Of a stretch of 64,000 nt of DNA, positions 11,841 through 21,609 are shown piece by piece. Source of the stretch: Ancylostoma caninum (taxonomy: Eukaryota; Nematoda; Chromadorea; Rhabditida; Ancylostomatidae); NCBI GenBank assembly GCA_037903475.1, contig JBAJFG010000198.1:186001-250000 (forward strand), in the 5' to 3' direction. A program made the translations under genes and the position numbers. The first letter of the stretch is position 1; each line of letters starts with the position of its first letter. The notes under the pieces were generated by a model. The model saw nothing but the letters and a program-made list of their open reading frames with translations, was not told the origin of the DNA and made no database searches.

Positions 11841-12015
11841 TATATGACGCTGCCGACTAACTTGTCCTCGCAAAAATGCAAAATAGAAAACGAATGGCAA
11901 AATCCGAAAGGTTCGAGTTATGCCATCATTTCATTTTCACTGTGTCGAACGGCTTGTATCCATTCATTCTCAACTTGCATTTTTACGCGGACAAATTAGT
12001 TGGCAGCGTCATATA
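11841..12015. repeat. foldback repeat, ~41-bp arms
   Basis: TATATGACGCTGCCGACTAA at 11841 pairs with the complement of 11975-12015 with a few mismatches; the interior is 93 bp. Immediately to the right, 12067-12078 (TTTGTCGCGGGA) pairs perfectly with 12091-12102, and GCTGCCAACTA/TGTTGGCAGC at about 12030 and 12124 suggests a larger nested foldback element to about 12130. Confidence 0.75.
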
Positions 12016-12314
12016 CAATAGTCATTGAACTTAGCTGCCAACTATGTCGCGACATCGACGAGACCCTTTGTCGCGGGAAGTTCATGAACATCCCGCGACA
12101 AATGTAAGCAACACTGTCACTACATGTTGGCAGCAACGACCTTGGGGGGCGGGGGTTAATACCAGCCCAGCTGTGTAAGGCATGGGAACATTAGGCGACT
12201 CTAAAGTTGAACTGCAGATAAGATAACAACATTACAAAGTTGTGGCAGCTACATTAGGTGGCAAGCGCTCAGCTTCAATCGTTGAGGAGGATTGATCGCT
12301 ATCGGCTGCGGCAT

Positions 12315-13444
12315 CAGGGATGTGCGTAATAAAAAATTTGATTTTCGTAAATCGTAAATCGTAAACTTCCCAAAAGTGCCGTAAATCGTAAATCGTAAAT
12401 CGTAACTAAAGAAACTGGAAACCACTGGTAGGATCCAAAAAATCTTGATTGTTTGAAGCAAAATCATCCTTAGAGTGTTTAGAGTTATCGCTGCGAAACT
12501 ACTCCTCGGCCAATTCCTTATCTTCTCCTGAGATTGATGGCATTGTGAAGAGGGAACAACTTTTCTTCTGTTGTTTTTGAGGGCAATCCAGTTCTGAGCT
12601 AAATATTATTCATAGAGGTTGAGAGAATTCTTTTTATTCTGACCAGTGCTTTTAAAATGAACACAATAGATGGTTCTGTTCTCAGAACAACCAAACATTC
12701 CAAATAAATCGGGAGACTGGTTCGAGAGAGGTCTAATAAGAAGAAACGCTTATGCGACTTATCAGATGACACTGCAAGGCCTTCAGCATATGAGCATTCA
12801 ATGCCACTTCTAAAATCGCATTGAGCATATGAGTATTCAGTGCCACTTCTAAAATCAAGTTGAATGTGATGCGAATACCAAAAGGGATCATTTATCAATT
12901 ATGTAGTTCAGTTGGCACTATCAATAGGTTCGTATGAGCTCCGTCACTAAGGAAAAAACCACGCACTGCAGAATGCCACAGTTAGTACCGGAAATAATGT
13001 GAAACTTATTGACAAACGACAGGGACTCGGTGGGCAGCGCGATCTTCCTGCAAGAGCTTATCACTCTCCGGAAAAAGATCTGAAAGAAGACGATACTCGA
13101 ACTTCTTGTGGCCTTCCATATCATCCTCATGGTTCTAGCAAATCTTTTCAACAGAGAACTTGGAAGCTAGTCCAGGACGAGACCACGTTTACAAATGATT
13201 CAAGTTACTCGTATAACTGAGAGAATCCGCTCTTAATGTCGTTGTGGAATGCAGACGTAAACAAGTGGGGCATATTTGTACACGGACCACAAGAGCTATG
13301 GCAAGATTCCTTTCTTGTAGTTATTTACGATTCTGTTACGAAATTTAGGCCACTTTTTCGTAAATCGTAAATCGTAAGAAAATCGCAAAAAATGGCCGTA
13401 AATCGTAATTCGTAAATTGTAAATCGTAATTACGCACACCCCTG
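12315..13444. mobile_element. non-autonomous hAT-type transposon, 1,130 bp
   Basis: The ends CAGGGATGTGCGTAAT and ATTACGCACACCCCTG form inverted repeats, and the insertion is flanked by an exact 8-bp duplication, TGCGGCAT, at 12307-12314 and 13445-13452. Subterminal arrays of CGTAAAT occur at both ends, as is usual for hAT elements. The paralogous repeat at about 19085-19105 has one TGCGGCAT-equivalent and no insertion. No transposase is readable inside; a tandem duplication around 12785-12860 (GAGCATATGAG units) is present. Confidence 0.9.
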
Positions 13445-13893
13445 TGCGGCATCCGTTGAGTCTCACCACTGAGCCAAAAGCTAGATCCTCAACCGTTGTA
13501 CCCTCACTAAAATAAACTGACTCACTATCTCTTTAATTTTCCACTTCTCCACTGTTTTCGGTTGAAGGACGTCGGAGGGATCCTGTGACGTTAGGTGCAC
13601 TAGCATTACGGTGTTTAGACTCCAAACACGATGACCCGTGCCACCACATACTTGCATTGCCAGTTTCAATGTCGCAAAACTGGCTGATAACCGTCATCTT
13701 CGTCTTCACGGAGCAACGCTAGTGAACGCCGAAGCTTACGATTCGTAAAGCTCAGACATACAGTGATTACTAACCTACACTACACTACCTACTACCTAAC
13801 CTACTCAGTAAACTTAAGAACCGCGTTTTGCACGAGATTGAAAGATGCAAATCCCACGATTAATACATGCAATATTTTAGTCAATGGTTCTAT

Positions 13894-14041
13894 ACCGGCA
13901 ATGGTCAAATGCATGCGATTCGATACAGAACGCACGGAAAACCCATGCATACCCATGCGAAACCCATGCAAAGCCCATGCAAGACCCATGCATATCCGTG
14001 GGTGTGCATGGATTTTGCATGGATTGACTATTGCTGGTATA
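13894..14041. repeat. CATGCA-rich segment with TATACC(A/G)GCAATGG inverted ends
   Basis: TATACCGGCAATGGTCAA at the left mirrors TTGACTATTGCTGGTATA at the right. The interior has repeated CCATGCA motifs. The same structure occurs at 18449-18646, so this is either a MITE within R1 or a part of R1 itself. Confidence 0.65.
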
Positions 14042-14387
14042 AAACTATTCATTGAAAACACCGTGTTTTGCATGAGCACGCATGTATCACTAGTATCACC
14101 AAAAACACCACCGGGCTAGATTGAATAGATGTCGAGGCAGTCATAGAGACAAAGAGAGGAAAGGAATGCATGAAAATTCGATGAATTGGAGACAGAAACA
14201 AGTAACTACTTCTAGTATCACCAAAAATACCACCTAGTAGATTGCACAGATGTCGAGGCAATTATAGAGACAATGAGAGAAAAGCAATGCGAGGAATTGT
14301 GCAGCAGTTTGATGAAGTAGAGAAAGAAACAGGGAAATGTGCACATTATCTCCCACTGCCGTATTTCTTATAAAAGAGAATACTCGC

Positions 14388-14508
14388 CTCGATGTCCGGG
14401 TAGAAGCAGCGGTCTTCAAGGAGCATCAGTGCCATTTCGCGGTCATCGTGGGATGCATATCCAATGCGACCTCCTTATGCTGCAATCGCTGTGCCTGGCC
14501 TGCCATTT
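14388..14508 (-). pseudogene. decayed exon copy, left arm of the palindrome
   Basis: This is the minus-strand counterpart of the exon at 15059-15181. It keeps RLQHKE and, after a one-base frameshift, DREMALMLLED and YPDIE. The donor position reads GCGAGT instead of GTGAGT, and the acceptor is TTTTCAAG. Two independent diverged copies keeping the same residues suggest that the sequence once coded for protein. Function unknown. Confidence 0.55.
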
Positions 14509-14975
14509 CTTGAAAAGAATCACCAAAGTAGCGCGTTAATCAATTGTCTTATCTTCGTCTTTACTTAAGTTACAATGATGCGAACGAAAACAACGCGAAA
14601 CGGAAGAGAAAACGATGAAGAACATCAAGAAAACTATAAGACGACGTCAACGACGCAGTTTCGATAATCTTCTCGAGCAGCACGCTGCGCAGCCAATCAC
14701 GCGTCTGAGCGCACTCGAAACTATAGAAATGAAGCCCTCCAAAAGCCCCCATTAAGAGGGGCCGTTAAACTCAGACAATCAAGAAGTTCCTCTCTCGGTG
14801 GGCGTGGGCTGTTCCGCTCCTTAGAGTTTCAAGTGCGCTCTGACGCGTGACTGGCTGCACAGCGTGCTGCTCGAGAGAATTTTCGAAAATGCGTCATTGA
14901 CGTCGTTTTACTCGTTTTCTTGATGTTCTTCATCGTTTTCAGTTCCGTTTCGCGTCGTTTTTCGTTCGTATCAGT

Positions 14976-15017
14976 GTCTTACCTTCGTCTTCACTTAAAT
15001 GAAGACGAAGGTAAGAC
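14976..15017. repeat. 18-bp inverted repeat, 6-nt loop, inside the palindrome's right arm
   Basis: GTCTTACCTTCGTCTTCA at 14976-14993 pairs perfectly with 15000-15017 around CTTAAA. The opposite arm of the big palindrome has only one of these two blocks (around 14553-14571). Confidence 0.9.
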
Positions 15018-15058
15018 AATTGCGTGGATTAACGCGCTAATTTGGTGTTTATTTTCAG

Positions 15059-15181
15059 AAAATAGCAGGCATGGCTGAGCGGTTGCAGCACCAGGAGATC
15101 GTTCTGAATTTGGAAGTTCATAACTATCGCGAAACAGCGTTGATGCTCCTGCAAGACCTGTGGCTGTACCCGAACATCGAG
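15059..15181 (+). CDS. candidate internal exon of an unknown gene
   Basis: A 41-codon open exon follows ATTTTCAG and ends at a GTGAGT donor; both splice sites are canonical for nematodes and both boundaries are phase 0. Translation runs KIAGMAERLQHQE to YPNIE with no stop. The second copy at 14388-14508 on the other strand has lost its frame, so this copy is the better preserved of a divergent pair. No domain is recognised, and neighbouring exons were not found. It could be part of a repeat-borne gene rather than a single-copy host gene. Confidence 0.45.
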
Positions 15182-15440
15182 GTGAGTTCGCTTTTATAAG
15201 AAATGCGACAGTGGAACGGCATTTGTGCACATTTCTCCGTCTCTCTCTCTCTCTACTTCATCTAATTTCCTTGCATTGCGTTTCTCTCTTTGTCTCCCTA
15301 ATTGCCTCGACATCCATTCAATCTATCCCGGTGGTGTTTTTGGTGGAGTTAGGTTATCGTAGATACCCAGATACTCAGGGAACTTAAAAACCGTGTTTTG
15401 CATGAGATTGAAAGTTGCAAATCCCACGATCAGGACATAC

Positions 15441-16139
15441 GTGCTCATGCAAAACACTTTCTTTTCAATCAATAGTTCTACTAGCGCCCCTACGGGTCGC
15501 TAGAAAGTGGGGTGATGCAGCCACTTGAGGTATGTGCAAGAGTTTCGGGCCTATGAAATTCTTAGGAATGTGAAATAGAAGCGAAAATAGTGATTAATTG
15601 AGTTTGAATACGAAATTCTTCTTACGAGTTACGTGTATTCTACCAGTCTGGCCGCCTGACCAACTCCGGACTTCTTGTACGCGCCTGGCTCGAGCACTCT
15701 TCACCACACATCACCATGTAAATCCACTTTAAGATGCAATGACACATCACCCGTTTGTTGCCACCGCACTTCTTAAGTGCCCATGGAGCTATCATAGCTA
15801 ATCCCCTCAATTCTGCGCGAGGATATCCTTTATATGAATCTAGTCAACTATTTTCTGTAACTGACACAGTGTAAATAAGAACTCTAAGTAATTCAAATTG
15901 AGATCGTTGTTACAATACTCCAACAGATGAGGATCTGCTTCGACATCTAGGAGAAAGTAGAGGAGGTCGCTTGAGAAACAGCCGATTGTGCGGAAGAGAA
16001 TGAGAAGCAAATCATACCTATAACAAAGTAAGCACAAATTGGAGCTGCAATAGTTTTCCAAAGAAGGTGAACTCGCTGCGCAAGGCTAGTATCATTTTGA
16101 TCACTTTGCGATGCTTACGAACATCTTTCTCTAAGTCGT
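15441..16139. other. intergenic, no gene recognised
   Basis: A short palindrome, CTAGCGCCCCTACGGGTCGC, lies near 15481, and the ACCAGTCTGGCC block near 15637 is related to 5791. Minus-strand frames at 15840-16061 show nothing familiar. Confidence 0.4.
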
Positions 16140-17840
16140 GTCTTCCTGCCATTTGAGCGGGCGCACATCGGTGTTACCGTATCTTGACGTTTCTCATACT
16201 TGGACCGCATTGCATTCTTCTTTATCGATGGATCCTCTCCCTAGCGTTCTCCACACTATAGGGCGCCAGCACATCTTTCATCCTTCGCTGGACCCATATC
16301 ATGGAGTTCTACCATCTACTGGGCCACAGCAGATCTACCATTCTCAATCGGCGTACATGCGCTTTCCCAGCTAATTCACTGCAATCCTCCACCTGCAGAC
16401 CCGTATCCGAGCACGTTTTCCAAATTGCAGGGCGCAAGCGCGCCTTTCTCCGTCAGTGGAACTACACCTTGGCGTTTTCCAAACGGCCAAAAAAGTGGAC
16501 CCACATTCTGGCGTTCCTCACACCTCGGCCACAGCGGACATTTTCTTCATCTGTGAATCTGTATTTTGACGTTGTTCACACCTAGGCCAAAGCAGACCCC
16601 TCCTCCATCCGTGAACCAGTATCTTCTTGCTCCTCACAATTGGGTAAAAGCGGACCTCTTCCCCATAGGCACAACCGCTTCCTGGCATTCCCACACTTTC
16701 AAGGGATAGCAGATCCATATTCTGGCGTTCCTCGCACCTGGGCCACAGTGGACCTCTATTTAGTCGCGAACCCGTATCTTGACGTTTCCCACATTTTTAG
16801 ACCACAGCGCACCCCTCCTCCATCCACGAGTCCGTATCCTAGAGTTCCCTTAGCTTTCATGCCACAGCAGAGCCATCCGCCCTCTTTGCTGGACCCGAAT
16901 GATGGCGTTCTTAACAACTGAGCCACCTTTCCATTGGCATGACCATATCCTGGAGTTCCCTCAACTTTTACGCAGTAGCAGACCTATTTGCCATGGGGAG
17001 ACTAGTATCTTGGAGTTTCTGACAATTCGGCGACAGCGGACCCCTTACTCCATCGGCATAACCGTATCCTGCCATTCCCACACTTTTTGATCACAGCAGA
17101 CCTGCCATAGGTGGACCCGTATTCTGGCGTTTATACAACACTGAGCCACAGCAGAACCATCCGCTTTCGCTGGACCCATCTCCTGGCGTTTCTCACACCC
17201 GGGCCACAGCGGGACCCCTACTCCATCGACATAACCGTTTCCTGTCATTCCTACAGTTTTGGCCACAGCAGACCTATATTCTGGAGTTCCTCACACCAGG
17301 GGCACAGCGGACCTCTCCCATACCAGCGAACCCATATGCTGGCGTTCTCCACATTTTTAGACCACAGCGCACCCCCTCCTCCAACCGAGAACCCATATCC
17401 TGGAGTTCGCTTAACTTTCAGGCCTCAGCAGACCCATCCCCCTTCAGTGGACCAGAATGCTGGTGTTCCTCACACCTGGGCCACATTGGATGCCCTTCTC
17501 CGTCTAGTAACAGTATCTTGTCGCTCCTCACAATTGGGTGAAAGCGGACATCTTGGGATTCCCACACTTTCAGGGCACAGCAGACCTATCGTCCATTTGT
17601 GAATCCGTATTCTGGCATTCCCCACACCTGGGCCACAGCGGACCCCTATTCCATCCGCATAACCTTTTCTTGTCATTCACCCACATTCAGCAGACCCATC
17701 GTCCATCGGTGAATCCGTATTCTGGCATTCCTCATACCTGGGCCACAGTGGACCCCTCCTCCAACTGCGAACCCGTATCCTGGCTTTTCCACAACGCTGA
17801 GCCACCCCTTCTCCATCGGCATAACAGTATCTGTTACTAT
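16140..17840. repeat. degenerate ~60-bp minisatellite array
   Basis: GGGCCACAGCGGACC and variants recur about every 59-62 bp, for example near 16742, 16801, 16861, 17203, 17262, 17302, 17361, 17632 and 17741. Each unit carries CTGG(C/A)(G/A)TTCC, CACACC and CCATC-type blocks. Long open frames over the array are due to the repeat. Confidence 0.85.
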
Positions 17841-18448
17841 TCGCCCCTGGCACACCAATCGTCCGTGCTCCTTACGCTTCGTAAGTCTCGAGAGAAATGG
17901 GAGGAATTTAGGAGTTATCCAGAAAATTTCAATAATTACATCCTTGGTCACAGGAAGTGTCACAACGGCCTACAATGACGCACTTCTTCTATGCATGTGA
18001 GGGTACAATGGAATCTCTTCCATGGCTGCAGAATCGCTCTGTTTTCGGAAGGATGCTAGCACGAGAACGGGCGGCGTGTGGGAAGTGCGACGGATACCAC
18101 CGCTGCACTGGGCCTAGAGAGCTCTCAGACCGCACACGGATCTCGCCTGTGCTGCTCTACAGTGCAACAGTGAAGAGCAGTGGCTATACTGCGGCCTTGA
18201 AGCCTTGCTAGCTCTGTTTCAGCCGTTGGCTGTGAGACCGCCAGCGTAGGACAGGACTGTGCAAGAATTTCGAAATTGCGGGTCCCGCGAGGATGTAGTC
18301 TCATCTCGCTTAAATCGTTTTTTTCTTATGACGTCTGCACATCACTCTCTCCACCATTGCCTATGCACTGTTCTGCACAAAAGATTTCGTAGGACTCTCG
18401 TGGTCCGACGCCAGAAAAATCTGGACCCTTACCAGTCTTTATATAGGA
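17841..18448. other. intergenic, no gene recognised
   Basis: An open frame at 17957-18211 contains CGKCDGYHRC, which loosely recalls CCHC-type gag knuckles, but nothing nearby supports a retroelement. Confidence 0.35.
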
Positions 18449-19222
18449 GGATACCAGCAATGGTCAATCCATGCAAAACCCATGCACATCCATGGATATG
18501 CATGGATCTTGCATGGGATTTGCATGCATTTTGCATGGGTGTACATGGGTTTTCGTGCGTTCTGTATCGAATTTGCTTTTTGGAGATGGATTTGTTCTGC
18601 ATGTGTATGCATGGATTTCACGTGCATTTAACCATTGCTGGTATAGAACCATCGAATAAAAGATTGCATGTGTTAATTATGGGATTTGCATCTTTCAATC
18701 TCGTGCAAAACACGGTTTTTGAGTTCATTGAGTAGGTCAGGTAGTAGGTAGTGTACTGTAGGTTAGTAGTCACTGCATGTCCGCGTTTTACGAATCGTAA
18801 GCTTCGGCTTCCACTAGCGTTACTGAAGGCGACGATGATGGTTATCAGCCAGTTTGTGCGACGATCGAGTCTGGCGATGCAAGTAAGTGTTGGCACTGCA
18901 TCATCGTGTTTGAAGCCTAAACACCGTAATGCTAGTGCACCTAACGTCACATGATCCCTCCGACGTCCTTCAACCGGAAACAGTGGAGACGTGGAAAATG
19001 AAAGAGATAGTGAGTCAGTTTATTTTAGTGAGGGTACAACGATTAAGGATCTAGCTTTTGGCTCAGTGGTGTGACTCGACGAATGCCGCAGCCGATAGCG
19101 ATCAATCCTCTTTAACACTTGAAGCTGAGCGCCTGCCACCTAATGTAGCTGCCACAACTTTGTAATGTTGTTATCTTATCTGCTGTTCCAACGTTAGAGT
19201 CGCCTGATGTTTCCACGCCCTC
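18449..19222 (+). repeat. dispersed gene-relic repeat R1, copy B (uninterrupted)
   Basis: It is the inverted counterpart of 12180-14041 and holds the hAT empty site. It begins with the CATGCA-rich inverted-end segment (18449-18646). The plus strand carries frame remnants shared with copy A: SLRRPSTGNSGDVEN, then SESVYFSEGTT and DLAFGSVV (about 18956-19072), here with an in-frame stop before SLRRPS. Confidence 0.72.
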
Positions 19223-19391
19223 CACAGCCCTAGATTCGCCAAGTCCAGCTCCGGCTTCATCGTCACCATCTCGTGACAATACCACTAGTGCGTCTTCTTC
19301 TTCCACTTCGCTCGTTTCGTCGGCCTCATCAGCTCCAGATCTAGCAGCTCCACCACCCACTGCAGGCAGGCCTTCTGGCCGCCGTCATTAG
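19157..19391 (+). pseudogene. Ser/Pro/Ala-rich open frame continuing from R1
   Basis: An open frame without a usable start runs to a TAG at 19389-19391. It is rich in Ser, Pro and Ala (STPSTALDSPSPAPASSSPS, then a run of Ser/Thr). In R1 copy A the equivalent upstream point reads like an acceptor (ATCTTATCTGCAG), so this may be the last exon of the gene from which R1 derives. Low-complexity composition prevents naming a family, and the stops upstream make it a relic. Confidence 0.4.
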
Positions 19392-19489
19392 CGACTAGCT
19401 CCGTTCATGTGTCTGCAGTTTGCCGTGCACCCAAGTTTGTCCAGGTGAAATTTGAAGTAATTTTATTTAGTACATTCCAATAGACTGGG

Positions 19490-19783
19490 CTACTCCACAT
19501 TACGCGCGCCACATAATACCTGACTGAAAATCAATCTCGGAGAGCCATCAACAGGAACCCTCTTGCCATGGAACACTACAGATCTTTCAAATTGTTCATC
19601 TTCTTCTAAACATTCACGGTCACAGTAAATGATGTGATAAATCCGTCTCTCTCCAACTTTTTCCGAGCTATCTAAGGAAACTCTAGTTACTCTCCTTGAT
19701 AACTTAGATTTTTTCGCGAAGACCACGAATTTTTTTTTGATATGGGCACTACGAGATTTACCTCCGTGATAGCGCGTTGACAT
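19490..19783 (-). CDS. 97-residue R2 protein of unknown function
   Basis: The frame starts MSTRYHGGKSR and continues in the same frame as residues conserved in R2 copy A (AKKSKLS, then RV-RV, DSSEKVG, HHIIYCDR or YHIIYCDR, CLEE, EQ), ending at a stop at 19490. The pattern of conservative changes between copies supports past coding. YCDREC is a CxxxC pair. In copy A an earlier part reads CGFC in a shifted frame, so the ancestor could have had a C2-C2 metal-binding site. The N-terminus is basic. No family is recognised. It may be a transposon-encoded DNA-binding protein. Confidence 0.4.
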   Translation of the reverse strand: MSTRYHGGKSRSAHIKKKFVVFAKKSKLSRRVTRVSLDSSEKVGERRIYHIIYCDRECLEEDEQFERSVVFHGKRVPVDGSPRLIFSQVLCGARNVE

Positions 19784-19825
19784 ATTGTGTGTTTTCGGCC
19801 GCTGGCCAGGTTGACTACAGGGGCT

Positions 19826-19934
19826 GGGGAATGTCGTATAGAGAAGCATGGGGGAAAAATGGCGCACCCGGACAAGTGGGACCGCGGGCCCGCGGGTGCG
19901 ATTTTCCCCCATCCTTCTCTATACGACATTCCCC
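19826..19934. repeat. ~43-bp inverted repeat private to R2 copy B
   Basis: GGGGAATGTCGTATAGAGAA at 19826-19870 pairs with 19893-19934, with a few mismatches and a 22-nt GC-rich loop. R2 copy A has this block once. Confidence 0.88.
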
Positions 19935-20157
19935 CTATGGTTCAGCAGTAATATCCCCGCTCTTGGCTAAAGTGCCAACTAGTTTGTGAAATCAGCTCTC
20001 TAGCAAACGTCGACCGAGGAGCGTTGATATCGGTGGAGGGAAGAGCTCCTCGATTGTCTGAGAACTAGCTCCATACAGTCGTGCTGCTGAAGGCGGGGCA
20101 GGACTGGAACACGCCTCGCCCACCGAGGGAAGAGCTGTTCTATTGTCCGAGTTATTA

Positions 20158-20288
20158 GTGCTTCTTGTAGTGTAGTAAATAATGATGATGATTCTTGTAG
20201 TGTAGTAAATAATGATGATGATATTTCTATTGTAATTAGTGCTTCTTGTAGTGTAGTAAATAATGATGATGATATTTCTATTGTAACT
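20158..20288. repeat. short tandem repeat, ~50-bp unit
   Basis: CTTCTTGTAGTGTAGTAAAT followed by AATGATGATGAT occurs three times, the last two units also sharing ATTTCTATTGTAA. Confidence 0.9.
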
Positions 20289-21061
20289 GTGTAAAACCTC
20301 CTGGCCGCTGAGCTCTCAAAACTCTCTGCGAAAACATGCGCGCGAGTTAATGGGTGGTCATGGCTCAAGGTAGTATCTCACCTCACTTTCCTACTCGAAG
20401 TTACTGGACAAAAAAGTAATCAAAAGATGATGCACACGTGGTTCTTGCAAACTTTCAAAGTTCACCTTTGCGTTAAGTGAAGCACCAGCACATATGTGTA
20501 AGTACTTGGCAGTTGTCTCGCATCCAATGGATGTCGAGCCTTGAATGCAATGTCCAAGCTCAGAATAAGTCTGGAATGTTGGGTATCAGAAGAGGTACGG
20601 CGCTGATTACAGCATTCTATCACATCTCCACCCCGGCATGGAGTAGCTTCAAGGGCATCGATCGATCGCGGCGCAACTCCGTGTACGAGCTGTCGATGAG
20701 CAGAGTGCCCATTTCCTCTGAAATGGGACGCTGCAAGAAGGGGGTTTTCTTCTCTTTTGAGCTGGATTCCTACGCCGTTGTAATCAGCACCTCCCTTTTC
20801 AACTAGGCGACCTTCGAAAAATCTTGAGAGCGAAGGTAAGGTGAAATATCGTGTTTAAGCCTTATGGCATAATTCACAGCGAGGCCGTCGTCGCAAATGT
20901 TTCTTGTACAATTGCTCCCATGTCGATACGTTACTCAGTGCAAGTTCTATAATATAATGAAATATGAGAACCTGTAACATTTGTTTGTGAGCGGCGACGG
21001 TCTTGCTGTAAAGCATGCTATATTATAGAAAGCCACATGCATCCACTAACAAGGTATAATA
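20289..21061. other. intergenic, no gene recognised
   Basis: A plus-strand frame at 20477-20806 has no family match. Nothing repetitive within this window was seen. Confidence 0.4.
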
Positions 21062-21607
21062 CAGGGGGGGGGGGGGCATAAGTTATTGTACAACGTTTGC
21101 TCATTTATTTCTCCACCAGCAACACATGGATTATCCTGCTCTTTTCGCTGCCGAATAGAGCAGGGATCAAAGTATCTTACAGTTAAAACCCGGTTTCCCG
21201 GGAGAGTTTTGCTTTGGAGCAGTTGGACTTAGAACAGGTTTTTGAAAAAAGCGGGTTGATGTGGAAATTTTTTACGAAAAATCCACCAAATCTCTAAAGT
21301 GGGGTGTACTGCTTAGATGCATCTTAAAGAGCAAAGAATGCTCTTTCTAAAAATATCAAACTGTTTTTGTGGCTGTTTTGCTCGGAAATTGCGGGCAGAG
21401 TTAGTGCATTTTGCGGCACCGAAAGTCTGCAATGAATGTTTCCGATAAACTTTTTTCGTTATCTTGGAAGTATCCAGGAGGTTTTTGTGATCAAAAGATA
21501 GAGCAAATCCAGCTCTATTAAACAGTGCCTAGTGCGGCAAAAAATATTTTACTACTGCGGAGAAATGGGCCAGCAAACGTTGTACAATAACTTATGGCCC
21601 CCCCCTG
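21062..21607. mobile_element. Tc1/mariner-type MITE, copy 2 (inverted relative to copy 1)
   Basis: It is near-identical to 2546-3084 in reverse complement; a longer G run at the left end accounts for most of the 7-bp length difference. TA lies at 21060-21061 and 21608-21609. No coding capacity. Confidence 0.87.
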
Positions 21608-21609
21608 TA

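Larger units (their letters stand above)
12180..14041 (-). repeat. dispersed gene-relic repeat R1, copy A (split by hAT)
   Basis: Once the hAT at 12315-13444 is removed, this segment is colinear with the reverse complement of 18449-19222. In the minus-strand direction it preserves stretches of reading frame shared with copy B, such as SLRRPST, NSGEVEN, RDSESVYFSEGTT and DLAFGSVV (plus-strand 13475-13585), with stops. The shared splice-like sequence ATCTTATCTGCAG lies near 12215. It looks like a duplicated fragment of a real or transposon gene. I do not recognise the family. Confidence 0.7.
14066..15440. repeat. 1.4-kb imperfect palindrome
   Basis: The left arm (about 14066-14725) is similar to the reverse complement of the right arm (about 14830-15440), with a roughly 100-bp centre. 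Shared blocks include the exon copies, GTCGTTGACGTCG, TTCTTGATGTTCTTCATCG and ATTGCCTCGACATC. The left arm also has a ~130-bp tandem duplication (14087-14216 and 14217-14335). The outer end carries AAACCGTGTTTTGCATGAG, also found in both R1 copies. Confidence 0.8.
19490..20067 (-). repeat. dispersed repeat R2, copy B
   Basis: The reverse complement matches 7559-8240. It keeps an open reading frame that copy A has lost, and carries its own inverted duplication at 19826-19934. The outer part, ending around 20067, contains GATATCGGTGGAGGGAAG. Confidence 0.8.

Noticed and set aside
16140..17978. Several long open frames with repeated motifs
   Set aside because: They follow the 60-bp minisatellite on both strands and show no gene signals.
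17957..18211. CGKCDGYHRC resembling a retroelement zinc knuckle
   Set aside because: Spacing is imperfect and no gag, protease or reverse transcriptase lies nearby.
18259..18735. A 158-residue plus-strand frame
   Set aside because: It runs through the CATGCA-rich inverted-end segment of repeat R1 and has no domain.
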